64,000 bases of DNA, from assembly GCF_963678635.1 (NCBI RefSeq), contig NC_087063.1, positions 25,650,764-25,714,763 of the forward strand, in the 5' to 3' direction. The first letter of the stretch is position 1, and each line of letters begins with the position of its first letter. This stretch comes from Symsagittifera roscoffensis (Eukaryota; Xenacoelomorpha; Acoela; Convolutidae). Positions 11,701 through 25,400 of this stretch are shown piece by piece. The position numbers and the translations under genes were made by a program. The notes below the pieces were generated by a model, which was not told the DNA's origin, made no database searches, and saw nothing but the letters and a program-made list of their open reading frames with translations.

Positions 11701-14328
11701 TTTTTGTCAACGCAATTTGTTCAACAGTAAGTCGACAAATAGCTTTTTTTTGGCTAGCTGCCGTGATTTTTTTGTGTTGAATTGCTAGTAGAGCTAAGCT
11801 CCCCTTCGCCTCTGTAATAGGAAAAAATCGGAGTTCGGCAGCAGCGGTACTTAAAAAAAACAATACGTGCTGGAATTGTACTGTTGGAATTGTTGAACGC
11901 TGTTTTGCTCTTGCTTTTGCGCTCTAAAAACGGGAGGGTTGTAGTAGTGCGGCAACTGTAGTCGCTTGTCGAGCCCACCGCGTGAAGGCGGCACCACTGG
12001 GCCCTTTTTTCTCTTCTTCAGTTTCCTTGCACATGTGACAGCTTTTAATGCATCGTCTTGTTTTAATGCATCGTCTGTTTGTCACACTATGTATTTTCGG
12101 CCGGATAGATTCATGCAACTTCGTAGATCAATAGTAAGTCTCCATCCTGATCTTAAGTTTTTTTTCTGCCACTAGAGCTAATGAAACTGTTTAATTGTGA
12201 GATCAACTTTATTGCAGTCAGTCAGCGCAATGAAGTGCTTTGGTTACTCGCTAGAACCTAACAATTTGTAAAGGTTGGTTTAAATATTGTGCAGAGATAA
12301 ATTAGTTTCAATGAAGTTGCAATATTAAATCACTAGATACGCTGTGAAACTTATAATTACATAATTTGTGCGTGGGGGGATTAGATTGCGCAATTTCAAA
12401 TAACTGTTTTTTTTCTTCTTTTTTGAAGCTTGCTGGTTAAAAATGCAATAAAGAAGCCATCATATGTTTTTTTTCATCTGATTTGCTTTCCAGGAAGAAA
12501 GTGCCAAGAAGCTGGCCAAAGACGCGATCAGTGCAGGAATCTTTAATGACCTGGGATCAGGTTCCAACGTGGACCTGTGTGTGATCAAAAAGGGCACATG
12601 TGAATACCTAAGAACGTTTGCGTCAGAGAACCCGAAAGGGACAAGGTTGGTTCCAAGTTTGATTTGATTTTCCGACTATATAGTACATTAAGCGGACTAA
12701 ATGTGAATATGTGAAAAAAACTGAACAAATCGGCAGTTTTTATGGTAAAATTGCGTGACTAAAAGTTAGTCGACCCAGTTGAAAACAAACACCTCACTGG
12801 AATCGGCTAATAAACTGTTCGAATGCGTTGAAAACGTCTTTTTATTGGGTAGCAATTGTTGGTATAATCGTCGGGGTTATTTTTTATCCTCTAATGAATG
12901 TTGTAGCTGAAATTCTACGCTGATAAATAATTTATTACACGACTATAAAATTTAAGGCTTACCTGATTTAAAATTTTTCCAAATATATTCAGTTGATTTT
13001 CCGAGCTCTCCTTAAACACCAGAAAGACCTCGTTTGGCTAACAATTTCTGCGCCAAAATACTTCAAGAAAAAATATACGATTGGTCGAACAAAGGTAGAT
13101 ATGAACAAAGATAGCCGTTTACTGTGCAAGTAGCACAGAATGTTCCGAATGTTCCATAGTCTTAAAAAAGAACTGAAGTTTTTTTTTCAAATTTACCGTT
13201 TTCTGTGTTTTGTGGTTACGCTAGCGAGCAGCTAGTGTTTTAGTGCGAACCTTCTTTTTTTCTAACCTAACTTGCAAATAAAAGTGTTGCTTTTGCGTGC
13301 CTCTTTGTGTGCCTCTTCACGATCAGTAGCATTGGAAATTTCATAGCATCTTTCTCTGCTTTACTTGTGGCTCGTGTTTGTGATGGACTCAGAGTCCGTG
13401 GCTGAGTGTTTAGTGCGTGAGACGCATAATTTCTCTGCGCAGTAGGTCGTAGGTTCGAGTACGAGACGTCGCCGAATTTGTTCTAATAAGAGGCTTATTT
13501 TTACTTTTTAGAACGCTAGAGCTGCTTTTTGCCGTGTTCTCGCTTGTGCTTGCGAAGCGCAGTTTCACCTCTGTGTAAAAAGATGTGAACGAAAAAATTG
13601 AATTTAGGCATATTTGACAGTCATAGTGGAAAATAGTTTTTGGAAAACAATTTTTGAAAAAAAAAAAAATTAAAAAAAAAATTAAAATTTGGAAAAAAAT
13701 TGAAAAAAAAAAAAAAATTGTTAACAACATTCAAAAAAACGTTTTTGATTCCCAAATTGGTGCTAAAATTCCAGACACCAATTTTACTCCAGTAAAACTA
13801 AGTTTTCACGGCTTAAATTTAGCATAAATTAGCGATTGTAAGCCTGGATGCTCATCTTATTAGCTTGAAATTTGGCAGGAAATCCAAAATTTCAAACTGG
13901 GTTTTCGACATTGAGAAAATTTTTTCAAAATTTTTCAATGTTTGAATCACGACTAAAAGGGCTCTAATATAATATATCACTCGACCCGTTCCGATGATTA
14001 TTTGCGGTACCTGATTTTGCGTGGAAAAAAAACTAAAGCACACCCGAATACAAAGTTCTTCCACATTTTTCAAATGGTCGGAACAATTACTAAGTACCAA
14101 ATGAGGAATTTTTTGTCATCGGTTGCCTGAGGGGTGATTTTCGTTAATTAGCTATTATGTACATAAACTTTTTATGCAATACTATAAGCTTAATTCAAAC
14201 AAAATGTTCGATTTGTTTTCAGGCAAGGAGACTACACATATCCCTCTGGGACAACAGCGGTGAAGAAACGAGAGGTTATGAAAGTTGACCTTGAAATTGT
14301 GTCCGAGGAGGTCATGGAAACTGATTAG
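8756..14328 (+). CDS. PSMB7: 20S proteasome subunit beta-2 (beta type-7), five exons
   Basis: Exons 8756-8902, 9441-9682, 9903-10077, 12494-12645 and 14223-14328 join in frame to 273 residues; the human protein has 277. All four introns are GT-AG. Beta-2 carries the trypsin-like activity of the 20S core. A 40-residue propeptide ([11 protein letters not shown], as in the family) ends KKTG, leaving Thr41 as the N-terminal nucleophile of TTIIGVVFK. Asp57 in GADTRATEG and Lys73 in DKNCEK are the other catalytic residues. Further hallmarks are [51 protein letters not shown] and [17 protein letters not shown]. The C-terminal arm [14 protein letters not shown], which embraces beta-3, is present. The gene looks complete and functional. 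Introns 3 and 4 are full of repeats. Confidence 0.96.
10108..10146 (+). repeat. family A 5' hairpin fragment in PSMB7 intron 3
   Basis: ACACTTGCGAGAGCAAGTGT is a perfect hairpin with an 8-bp stem and GAGA loop. It is followed by TTTGTAATCGGGAA. It starts about 30 nt after the exon 3 donor. Confidence 0.65.
10305..10625 (+). repeat. family A element, diverged
   Basis: Starts with a decayed hairpin (GTGGGAGCAAGTGAC) and TTGTGATCGGGAAAC. It ends with a tRNA-like stretch CTTGGCCTGGTGGCGAAG and CCTAAGGTCTG..GGCGGAAC near 10560-10622. Confidence 0.5.
10626..12480. other. PSMB7 intron 3, T-rich non-coding
   Basis: Mostly T-rich low-complexity DNA. A GC-richer island at about 11157-11510 contains GGTTCCAACTCTGG and its approximate inverse, so it may be a small inverted-repeat element (from GTTGGAACCGGTACC to GGTCCGGTTCCAACTC). 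No exon was found. Confidence 0.4.
13109..14095 (+). repeat. family C element interrupted by a family B insertion
   Basis: The left end has the hairpin CTGTGCAAGTAGCACAG followed by a GTTCCGA box. The right end reads CACCCGAATACAAAGTTC and TTTTTCAAATGGTCGGAACA. A family B element (13217-13577) sits inside. The undisturbed copy at 43460-44040 is about 580 bp, which matches this copy once the insertion is subtracted. Confidence 0.65.
13217..13577 (+). repeat. family B SINE, tRNA-Met-derived, nested in family C
   Basis: The head is ACGCTAGCGAGCAGCTAGTG followed by GTGCGAACCTTC and a CAAATAAAAGTG box. An internal tRNA module (13391-13470) has an A box GTGGCTGAGTGTTTAGTG, CGCATAAT at the anticodon position, and a B box GGTCGTAGGTTCGAGTAC. 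The tail is AGAGCTGC..GTGTTCTCGCTTGTG and ends in GCGAAGCGCAGTTTCACCT. It is closest in layout to the copy at 35879-36222. Confidence 0.7.
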
Positions 14329-14483
14329 AGCTGATTAGATATTAGTTATAACCAGACCACTCATTACGTTGAGTGGTTTGTTGAATGCAATGGTATGTTA
14401 AGAGTGGAAAAGGATGAGAATGAAAAAGTTGAATTGATTGTTGTTGTTATTGAATTGTCATATTCACCTGTTTCTGACGAGTA

Positions 14484-14489
14484 AATAAA
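14484..14489 (+). other. PSMB7 polyadenylation signal
   Basis: AATAAA lies 156 nt after the stop codon, in the context GAGTAAATAAAATTTAG. Confidence 0.65.
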
Positions 14490-14954
14490 ATTTAGGACTG
14501 GACCTTGATCTCATTTGCAAAGAAGTGTTACATAATGTTTCAAAGTGAATTTGTTAGTTTGATTGTCTAAGCTAAATTTCAGGGTCGATAGGTGGATTCA
14601 AACTAGTATTATAATAGTTGTCCTTCAAAGATCTTGCTATCTTGCTAAGAGAACCCGAAATACTCAGATACCACTAAACACAAAGAGCGCCCAAAATATA
14701 CATTTCTCAATTATATAATGTCCTCGGGACATGGTCTCAGCCTTTTCAGAGATCGAATTAAAATTAGAGTTCGATGTTTTATCTCAAAAGCTAACTGAAT
14801 TTTATTCCTCTTACTTAGCTGTTTTTCAGTTACATGACCAAGGATTACCAGTTACTGCTTAATATCCCACGTGATCCTAATTTGCAAAATCTCCCATGTG
14901 AGTTATAAGATCTCAAAATTGAAAATATAAAATTGAAGCAAATAGATATCAAAA

Positions 14955-15320
14955 TGAGAAAAGCTGGTTGCTGTGCAAGTAGCACAGATTGTTCCGACCA
15001 CATTAATCTACGTAGAATTTTTTATATTTAAATTTGATTGAATCTTGATTTTTAGGTTGAAAGAGGGGATTGAATTTGATAAAAAGCTGCACAATTGGGT
15101 ATATCATAGCTAACACAACGGTAAAAAAGGGTTTGGCCATCTAAACATCTCGGTTTTTCCTCCATGCAAATTAGTCTGAAAAACGGAAAAACTCAGACCC
15201 GTGTTTTGACTGACAAAAGTTTTTTTTTGGAATTTAACTCACGGCCAATAGGGCTCTAAAATGATATCACTCTTGGCCCCTCACGAGTGTACGAAAAATC
15301 GGGTTGAAACACCATCCCGT
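14955..15320 (+). repeat. family C element, partial
   Basis: A perfect hairpin CTGTGCAAGTAGCACAG (14971-14987) is followed by ATTGTTCCGACCAC. Internal text AGGGCTCTAAAATGATATCACTC (15250-15272) matches the internal text of the copy at 13.9 kb. The right end is not well preserved. Confidence 0.55.
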
Positions 15321-16290
15321 TGAGTTGTAGTTACCTCGTAGAGGGGCAGTGCATAAAGTTTCGTATTTTGGTCATATTTTGTTATAAATGGCCTTTGTTT
15401 TCGTTTGGAATGGTTAAATCGTTAGTTCAGTACTTCTTGAGAGAAGGTTGATTTCTTAGCTGGGTTAATTTTCAGTACTTCCAGTGGAAGGTGAATCACC
15501 AAGCCGTCAAATTGGAAAAAGATAGTAAAGCTAAGGTTGTGGTGTCTAATTTCGTCTATACCTTATCTGCGAAACACCAGACAGAGGACCACCCTATACC
15601 GTAGTTGCTTCCAACTCGTGAAGTAGTCGGAATAATAACTAATAAGTCGTGAACAGAAAGGATTTGAAATTACTGGAGAGTGAAAAGAGACAAGGCTACA
15701 ATTCGAATATGGCAATAATAATATAAAAACTCGGGCTTCAAAAAACGTTATCTGTACAGACGGATAGAAAAATGTTCGAACTTGGAACGATTTAATAATT
15801 ATCACCTAAGGTGATACGGGAGTGCGGCCAAAAAGTAGACAACCTTTATTTCATACCTTTCAAAAAGTATACTAATACTTACTAATCAAAATGGAGATAG
15901 AAAAAAAAACTCACGCAAGAAGTAAAAATAATTATTTGTTTCGTACATTTGTTCAATTCTGATTGGTTAATATAGTATTTGTCTAATTTATCACCTGTCT
16001 ACTTTATGTTTTGTCTACTTTTTGCTATGTAACCGCTCATACGGTCTATAGATTTTTCCTAAACCTATGTAATCAAAAACGATAACCGAAAATTGATGAA
16101 ATTGCGTATGTTGTGAGTTTTCTAACGCATAAATACAGTGAGGGTAGAATCCGCCGATATGTCTGTTCTTATTGCTGGTAAATTTCTGACATTTTGAAAG
16201 TGTATGGCTGTTGTTTTTACGTTTTTTGTACTGCAGAGTTTTGGCTTTATAACACAAAAAGACTTAAGAAATTCAAACAACTCTTAAATT
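15321..16290. other. intergenic spacer between PSMB7 and SPPL3
   Basis: No exon, RNA gene or clear element. Short ORFs here have no recognisable content. Confidence 0.4.
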
Positions 16291-16419
16291 TCAGGTTTTA
16301 ATGTACATATAGCTTCGATCTTCTTTTAATCCGGTCCTGACTTGGGTCTTTTCGACCTTTCATTACTTTTTGGTGTGATCTGGAGAGGTGACGTCATCTT
16401 CTACCTGTACGTGGTTGGG
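16285..16419 (+). promoter_or_regulatory. SPPL3 leader: splice acceptor and one short uORF
   Basis: TTAAATTTCAG ends at 16294 and is the best acceptor upstream of the SPPL3 start. Between it and the start codon lies one ATG followed two codons later by TAG (16301-16312), a minimal upstream ORF. The SPPL3 frame is open upstream of 16420 but has no earlier ATG. Confidence 0.4.
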
Positions 16420-19400
16420 ATGAGCAGTAGTCTGGGTCTGGTAGTGGCCGAGCTGTTCGATGCCTCCAAATGGATCACATGTGCAGTATCCATGCTTCTC
16501 ATTGTCTATGGAAGCTACAGGCAAATAATATTTAACCAGTTGCAAATAATATTCTGTTTTTCAGCCATACAGAGGGATTGTTTTTCAAAGCGAACACTTC
16601 TTTATCACACTTTTGAGATTAAATGTATTGTTATCGGGAACTAGACTCTTTCCCATTAAACAACTTTCTTTCAAACGTGCAAGAGTTAGAGAAAGCTATG
16701 AGATTGATTTTACACAAATACTCAAGTCGCAAATGAAAGCTCTCATTTGGTGGCAATTATGACTGTGTAATACTTAACACAAATATTTTGATTGTGTATG
16801 CTATAGAACCTTCCGTTCTATTTACACAAGCTGACCGTAGTATACTACTACGAAGTATCTTTTTTTTCTTACCCAACTCGCAAATGGAAGTTTTCATTTG
16901 GTGGCAATGGTTTGTCAATGGTTTTATGTTTCCAACTATTGGCAAGTTAATAGCATCAGTAGCTGCTTTATTGCTAGTGTTAGTGTATTTCAAAGAAACC
17001 GTGGCGCAGATGCACGAGGACGTAAAGACTCCTAATCTATAGGTCAGAGGTTCATTTCTGGTAGTTTCTAATAGTTTTTTTAAGAGTCGATAAACGCAGT
17101 GAAGACTTTTTAAAGGTCTTGATAACTTTTGTTTGTTTTTTTTTTCGGAAAAAGTCAAAATTTGCGCACAATCAAATGCGATTTTTCGCATTTTGACATT
17201 TGCATTACCAAGTTCAGTTCATTTCCTTATTTACACTAGCGTGCATATTGTAATTGTATGAATCTAATTTTTGCTAGCTTACGTCGCAAATGAAATTGCT
17301 CATTTTGTGGTATTTTGCTATAATCACGATCTAAAGCATTGAAATGCACAGCATCTGTTCTTTGTTTTTAGTAGCTATTGTTTGCCGATCGTCAAGCGAC
17401 CGTGGCACAGTGACAAGGATTGGAAACTCCTAATACACTAGTTGGAGGTTCAATGCCGTACTTGGCACTAGTTTTATTTATATTTGTTAGCATTTTTGCT
17501 GGTTGCATGCAGTGAATTTGATTGAGGAGCCAAGTTTCGGCTGTATGAGTCCCGTTTTGACCTTTTCCGCTTTCTCTGTGCTTAGTCATTTCGATGTATT
17601 GGCCTTGTCTTCGTCTCAATTAATTCGTTTTTGTTTGTTTTTCTTTTTTTTAAGCGCTCAATTTAATCCTTTTTAACATATCCAAGCTAGCGAGCGAAGT
17701 GTTATGTTATGTTACGAACTCACCTAGCAAATAAAAGTGCTCGTTGGTCGTACTTATGCTGCTTAGCATTGGCCGTTTGATAGCAACTGTTACTGGCTAA
17801 TTTTTTTAGCTAGCTTTAATAAGTTTTCATGCGACCCCTAATCCTTCAGGTCGGATGTTCAATTCCGGAAAATATCGAAATTTTAATTTTTTTAAGAATT
17901 ATTTTTTGATATTTTCTTTCGCCATTTCACTTGTTTTTCACAATGTTTTATTTTATAGAGTTACCTTTTGCTGTTTTCTTGTTTGTGTTTGAGAAGTGCA
18001 ACTTCGCCTCTGTGCAAAAATGGCGAACTTTGAGTTTCATGGCAGGTTTTTCGGCCCAACGGGCGTCTGCCCAAGTTTTGTTATTCTTTGATTTTGTTTC
18101 GATACTTATTTACTGCAAGCCATAGCATTTCCTGGTATGGTTCTCTCAAAATAAACTTAAATCGAGATAATTTTTTATGAAATTTTTGAACGATCAAATT
18201 CTTTGTATTTTTCCGAGCCTTTTCTCGACTAAGTCGCGTTTCTCTAACTTTTTTTTCAGCTAGTTTGAAATGCTATTTTTGTTGTATCGCAAGACTTGCG
18301 AAGCTCCGCTTAGCCTCTGTGTATAAAATATGTCGAGAACGAAGAATGCCGGTCATTCGGTCGAGGAAAAGCAGGAACATAATTAGCAATATATCTTAGT
18401 GAATAGGTTGAATAGTCTTAAAATGAGTTAATACTTAATTCTTTCCCAATTAATTGGATAAAATCTTGACTTCGCTTTTAATGCAGGTCAATGAAACTAG
18501 ACTCAACCAAAATCTCTCAGTCGAAGACTCGAAACGTGCGGGCTATCGGCAGTTCCCGCTCAGTTCTCATTCCCATCGACCGTCGACTAGGACTGGACCC
18601 GACCAAAGCCAAAAGTCCAACGTCACCCGCCTGCGCATGCAATAACACAGTCTGCAACGAGATCCAAAATCACCATAAACATGCCAATCACAACCAGACC
18701 AAAAAGAACAGTTCGGTATCTTCGCAAGAAAATTTCGATAACTCTAAATCTCAGTTGAAAAAAGGAATGAGTGCTTATCGTGTGCAGTATTCTAGTGCAC
18801 GGTCAAGTAAGAAAATTTTTGATCCAATTTTTTTTACTTATATTTAATCTATAGCTATTCGTTAGTTTGGAAGATCTGTTAAAAATGTTTGTTAGTAGTT
18901 AAATTGTTTGCAATTTTTCAGAGGTGACGTGAAGTAAGTATCAATTGGGTCCACGGGAGTAAGCTCTTCTCTGTTTCTTCCTTTGAAAGGATACTTTTTG
19001 TTTAACTGATAGATACTCGTGAATTTGTGACCCATACGCCCTTTGCATAAAACATATTACAAAAGGAAGAATAAAACTTCGTAATCTTTTGGGTTCTTTT
19101 TGATTTAATTGTACACTTATTATGTATCTGATTATTTTTGGAAATAAAAAAAAAGCGGCTGTCAGTAGTTCTTGCGAAGTTATGGCAATGGGGGGGGGGG
19201 ACGGCGGGTAATAGTTGCGATATCACGCAGGCTATTATGACTATGACTCACTACGTTGTTTTTTCTTTCCTTGATTGTTTGCTACAAGTTAGTTACACTT
19301 GCGAAGCGTATTAGTGCAAATTTTTTTCCCAACATAATTACACTTGCAAAGCAATGTGTATAAGTGCGAACTTTCTTTTTTTTTCAACGTAAGGCGCAAA

Positions 19401-22400
19401 GAAAAGGGATACTTTTGGTGGCACTTTTGAGTCGGTAGGCTGCGGTTGCAGTATAATATAATATGTTCTTTGACATTTGGTTAGTAAAAAGTTAACACAG
19501 CTGATGCATTCTTAATTCATCAAATGAACCTATTCATCAAATGAACCAAGTGAAAGAAGTTATTTGTTTCAAACAGCAGTAGAATGATAAAAAGCTCGGT
19601 TTCAGAAATTTTCTTACGCAATGTATCTCGCAATTTTTTGAAATGCATAATTCATAGATAGTTTGGCTTATGCTCTCCAATTTATTACATGCAAAATTGT
19701 GTCTTTTTGTATTTGGTGCTACTTTTACTGCATCGAATTGGCAATTTATAGCATATGTAGCTGCGTTGGCTCTTTTTTCCAGTTCCCGCCTTTGATTTTT
19801 TCTGTAGTTCAATGTACAAAAGTCGATTTAAAATGGTTTATCATGACAAAAACTGCCTTGCAACGTGTCAGCGTGAACAGGTAAACAAATTTTCACAACA
19901 TTTCTTTGCGCAAAACGCCGTGTGAACAATTTTTGAATATTTTTATTTTGTAACTTTACGAGAGGGGTGGGAAACTGGAAAAGAGCCGCTGCTTTATTGG
20001 TGGCTAGTTTTGGGGATCCGTGGTTGGTGGGTGAGACTCTAGGTCGCAGATTCGAATCCGTCACGCAGCCGAGTTTTTGCTAATTCGAGGCTTATTTCTG
20101 CTTTTTCTTATTTCACTTGATAGAGCTCCTTTTTGGCGGTGTTCTCGCAATTTTTGCGAAACACAGCTTTGCCTCTGTATTCGATTTTTAAAATCTCCCT
20201 CTTAACTCTGAAGGCAGAGAATATCTTGAGACAGGAAAAATAATTCGCCCCGATTTTTTTTGGAGGTCTTAGAAATCAAACTGCGATGCCTTTGATTGGG
20301 GGTGTTGGATTCGTATAACATTTTTATGGATCTGCAATTACGCGTGCAACAGCAATTACGCTGAGTCTCAATACTAACGCGTCTGTTTTCTGAAACAAAT
20401 TCGGGATCTTGTTAACTATCCCCCCTATGGTATCTTGTAACGAATATCTCCCCCCTATCGAGAAAGAATTTAACAGTTAAGCATTTACGAACTTTTGTAC
20501 CTTGTTAACTATTTCCCCCCTATTGCAATAGGGGGGCGGGATAGTTAACAGTTAACAAGATCCTAATTCGATATTCTAGGATGCCAAGGTAGAACCAAGT
20601 TAGCATCCTTTTAGCATCCTAGAACCAAGTTAGCATCCGTACCCCCCCCCCCCCCAAACGGCTTTGGGGGGATGTTAAATTGGTCCGAAACAACTAACAG
20701 CAGCATGTTTTTCGGCGCTTTGGAAAATCTCTGAACAGCTTACAATTCCCCTCCTTTGCCGCTGGATGTTTTCTGTGGGCTGTTTTGGGTGATAGTTTTA
20801 ATTATAACCACGATCCACCATAAAATTATTTGAAAAGTTATAATTATTTATTTCGTATCATTGCCAATTCGGCGATCTCTTGGTTTGAAGTTGTTTTTGA
20901 TTTATAGGAAAAAGCTTGAATTAAAGTTATTTTTAGACCGCGGGTCGGCCAGTAGTAGTAACACAAGTGCAGTCGGCAGCGCTGGCTCTGGCAGTGGAGG
21001 AAGCACGCCCTCGATGTCTCCTAGTAGTACCGCAGAAGGGGGTGGGGGCAGTGGAACTTACCTGAGTGGGGGAGGGGGTATTCAGGTGATAGATTCAAAT
21101 CAGGCACTGCTGATGCCACTGGGAGCATCATTCTCTCTCCTCTTCATGTTTTTCTTCTTTGACTCCTTCCAGATATTCTTCGCAATCGCAATAGCCAGTG
21201 AGTACTGATCATCAAAAGGCATATTCATGCTGGGTCATTTGCAAACATTTTAGTCTGGCCGACTGTTGAAACCGGCGCTTTATTGATAACTTATTATTAA
21301 AAAATGCGGAGCTTAGTGCCATATACGAAGTCCACTGTTTTCTAAGCCAAGTCGCAAATGAAAGTGCTCATTTAATGGCACTTGGCTGCAGTAGCATGAT
21401 ATCTTGTTTAGTTTTGCTGCAGAAGCATTATATCTGGTTCATTGGTGGCTAGTGTTTGATGCTAATTAAGCGCCCATGGCGTACATGCTAGTTCGTGGGA
21501 TTTTCAATCTCGAGGGCGGATGGTCGATTCAGGCACATATCAGTTGTTTAAGTTTTTTACCTTTCTTTTTTTCTCTTTTTGACTTTTTTCAATCGTGTTT
21601 GCGAAGTGCAGCTTCGCCTGTGTAAATTATATTTCCTAGACGTGATTTTACACTTGCGAGAATAAGTGTCTTGTAATCGGGAAGTAGTTTTTTTTTTCCC
21701 GTAAAAAACTTTTCTTACAAATCTGTAAGAAATTAAACTTGCTTTAATATTGAACTTAATCAACTTCCAGGTTACTTCTTACTTAGCCTGGAGTAACGTG
21801 GTCTTCTTTGCAACCTAAGATCTGGGGCTCAAGTCCCGGCAGGACCTCGTTAGTTTTTCAATATATAATGGTATAACTGCAAGTATAATGGTAGTTGTTG
21901 GTGTTTTTTATTTAGTATTTTGATTTTAAAAAAAGAGTTATCAATTAAAAGGCCGCCTATATTCTCTGTATGCCTGCATAATCATCTAGTCTTTTTTTAC
22001 TTTCTTTACTACACTGTCTACAGCCTTTGCAAAAGTCTGTGGAAGGAATATTTGACTCAATTTTTTTTGGCTTTTCTTGTTTTCTCATAAATTACCCTCT
22101 CAAATCTGATGTTTTGGATTCAATTTAGATAAAAGGTGGTGGGAAGCTCTCCTGTAGAGTGACCCCTCCAATTTTTTTACACAAAGTTAGCGCCTTCCGA
22201 AAAGTCAATTTTTTGGCCCGGTTTTTGAATTTTTTTGACCTTTGTCAAAAACTACTGTCCTAAATATGAAATTTTCACGAAAACTACACTGCCAAATCTT
22301 AGGAAGTGTTCTATCGGGAAACCTGATTTTATGAAATGAAGTTTCTATGCTTAATCGGCCACGATCCTCTTTTTCCAGAAAAAAGTTGTAGATTTTAGAC

Positions 22401-25400
22401 AGTCAAGTTTATAAACTTAAGAATCTTTGGCTTTTCTCAGTCCATTTTTTGAAATTGCTCGTTTCATCCCGCACCAGTATAGGAAATTCAAAAATTATCA
22501 AACCCTTACCTTCTTTTCCATTTTTTTCTAGCATTGTTTTTGATTTCTTTTTTTTTTGTTATTCCGTTCGGCCTCTAAGTCAAAAAAAATGTCTTTGATA
22601 ATTTTTTCTTGAAATTCAAAGAGCTTTAATGGCGTATAATTTTCTCTTTGAAATTCGAAAGTTGACGTTTCTTCAGATAACAAGTCAGTGTTTTTTTTTC
22701 GGTTTCCTTGCGTTCATTTACTCTTTTCCAACTGTCTGTTGGTTAAGTATAAAGTTTTCAAAAACTCTCATATCTCGAAACAACAGTGTCTGAAAGAACC
22801 TTAGAACACTTTCACGCTGCAGCAAAAAAATTGAATTGAATGAAAAATTATCTGGCCCTTGTTGTTTTGCTCAAACTTCTGCTTTTCGATGTTCTATTGT
22901 ATTTTAGGCGTTTCAACGGTGGCATTTGCATTCCTCGTGCATCCATTCTGTCATCTAGCGCTCAAGCCATTCATCTCTCTAAATAAGTTAGTATGACTTT
23001 ATAGTTGGTAATTTCTTCGAAAGTTTGTTTATGCAAATAAGGAAGATACTAGAATAAGTTGTTACTAGTTCAAGGTTGAATTGAGGGGAAATCGATATAT
23101 CAAATGTTTGGCGCTTCCCAGAGGTGCAAAATGGTTCTCTGATTACTCTCGGGTCTTGATTATTGAGACCCTACCCCTCCCCCGATAATTAAGCAGCTGA
23201 ACGTAGATAAAAATTTCAGCCCGTATATATCCCCACCAGAAAATTTATAGCCCACCACCTGCAAATTTGAAACCAAAACCAAATAATACAGGAATAACAG
23301 TGCGGTGGGGGTGTAATTTTTTGTTGACTAGGCTGGGGGCCTTAATGAACCAAATCTCTTATACGTCTACCTTGTATTTCAGAGTATCTTTGGGCGTGTT
23401 GGGTCGTCACTTGCCATCCGAGGTCGTATCTTTCTTCCTCTCGCTTTCCCTGGTGCTGACATGGCTCATCACTGGCCACTGGCTGCTCATGGACCTGCTC
23501 AGTATGGGCCTGTGTGTGTCCCTGATAGCACACATAAGACTGCCCAGTCTGAAGGTGTCAATCATTCTCCTGTTGAGTCTCCTAGTGTATGATGTGTTCT
23601 GGGTCTTCTTCAGCTCACTCATATTCAGTTCAAATGTGATGGTCCACGTCGCTACTCAGCCGGCCGACAATCCGGTAACTAACCAATCAAGATTATTATG
23701 AAGAAACCTTAGTCTATAAGGGTGCGTGATCGATCTTGATCAAGAACACGGCGGTCCTTTTCCGGAAAATTTCGAAAATGGCATATAGTTGGTGCATTTT
23801 ATATCAGTCAGAAATAATTGCAGTTAGTGAGTTCTCATTGCAGATGGAGAATTAGGTCTTCTGTCTAGTTATCAAGTCTAGTAATTCCTGATACTTAGTC
23901 ACGCATATCGGAAGCGACAGTTTGAACTTAATCCATGTGAGTGATTGTTTATGATGTCAAATAACCAAAACGTCTTCTTTTGTCCGCTAGCTTTCTATGT
24001 TATATTACTTTTTATTCAAAGACGGCTGCTCTGTTTAATCAACGGCTTAAATAAGTTCGGAGCGCCGCATTCTGGTTCAAAAAAATTTCGGCCTATTATT
24101 TGTCTGCTTATGTATTTTCGGCTTAGTAGCCAGATCTAAGAATGGTTTATTTTCGCTGTAAACATCTTTCACTGTATTTGCTGAAAGTGTTTTAGTATTT
24201 GAAAAAAAACCGACCGACTTTGTGAGGGTCAGGGGACTTAATAAAATTTAAAGCCTGAAAGTTTTGATTTTTGTATTTTTAAGAGTAATTAACGTAGTGA
24301 AGACTAATATAGGTCTTGGTGATTTTTCTTTGTTTGTGTTTTTTCAGGAAAAAGTCTTATAATGCTCTAGTAACTACATATGTGCCTTCATACATTTTAA
24401 TGCTTTTATGAATGAACTTAGATATATATATAAATTAACATATATATTTTTGAGTTCAATATATGATCATCTGCTGAAAGTAAAGTTAATTGCCTTCTCC
24501 AAATACAAACGTGGAAATAACGCGAAAAAGCGTGAACTTTTCTAGTTTTGAGTGTTGAATTTAATTTTTAGTTTTACCAACGGAATAAAAAAATACCAAT
24601 TAATTGAGTTAGTTTTATCAAAAAAGTGTCAATCATTAAATCGTCTTGAAATTCAAAGAGGACTAATGCCATATTTTTTTCACTTTGAAATTCGAAATTC
24701 AATAAAAAAACAAGTGTTTTTTCTCTGTTTCCTTGCATTCATTACTCTTTTCCAACTTTCAGTTGGCTATGGTCCTTTTTTTTCAGCTTAATCGGTTTTA
24801 AATTCTTTTTGATTTTTTTTCGGCTTTTTTTCATTTTTCTTTTTCCGGCTTAATGGGTTTCGGCTTATATTATACCTTCTAAGTGGCCCCTTTTTGCGTC
24901 GGTTGATGACCGAATTTTTTAAATGTGCGTGTGTCCTCTGAGAGAAAGAAAGGGGTACTTATTAAAGGTTTTTTTTCGGCATGAAGGGTTTCTGCTGAGC
25001 GATGTTCTGTTTTGTAACCGCTTGGTTAGTTTTGTTCCTATGCTAATTTTGCATTCTATTATCGTGACAAGTTTTTTCAAAACTATCTTTCATTCATTTT
25101 GCTAGATCTAGTTGTATACATAGTTATAAAACATCGATATTAATGTTTTACTAATGACTTTTCGGTTTTCGATTAAGCTATCGCTTTAGTTTCCGAATTG
25201 TCTATACCACCATGATTTCAGTACATATATGGCTTTGTTGGATGCTATTTGGGCAGTGTTTGTATTTTTTTGAGCAAGATTTTGCCGAAAAATTTTGGTT
25301 GATTTTCTGCTAATTGAATGTCGGCTTCAATTCTGTCGGCTTATTTACCTAATATTTTGTTTCCTACAGATTTCGATTTTTTTTGAGATCGTTAAGAATT

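Noticed and set aside
13391-13470. tRNA-Met-like gene
   Set aside because: The A and B boxes are clear but the acceptor stem does not pair and the same module recurs inside a longer repeat (also at 36048), so it is part of a SINE and not a functional tRNA gene.
16342-16419. Upstream extension of SPPL3
   Set aside because: The frame is open but has no ATG, and the human N-terminus aligns from about 16420.
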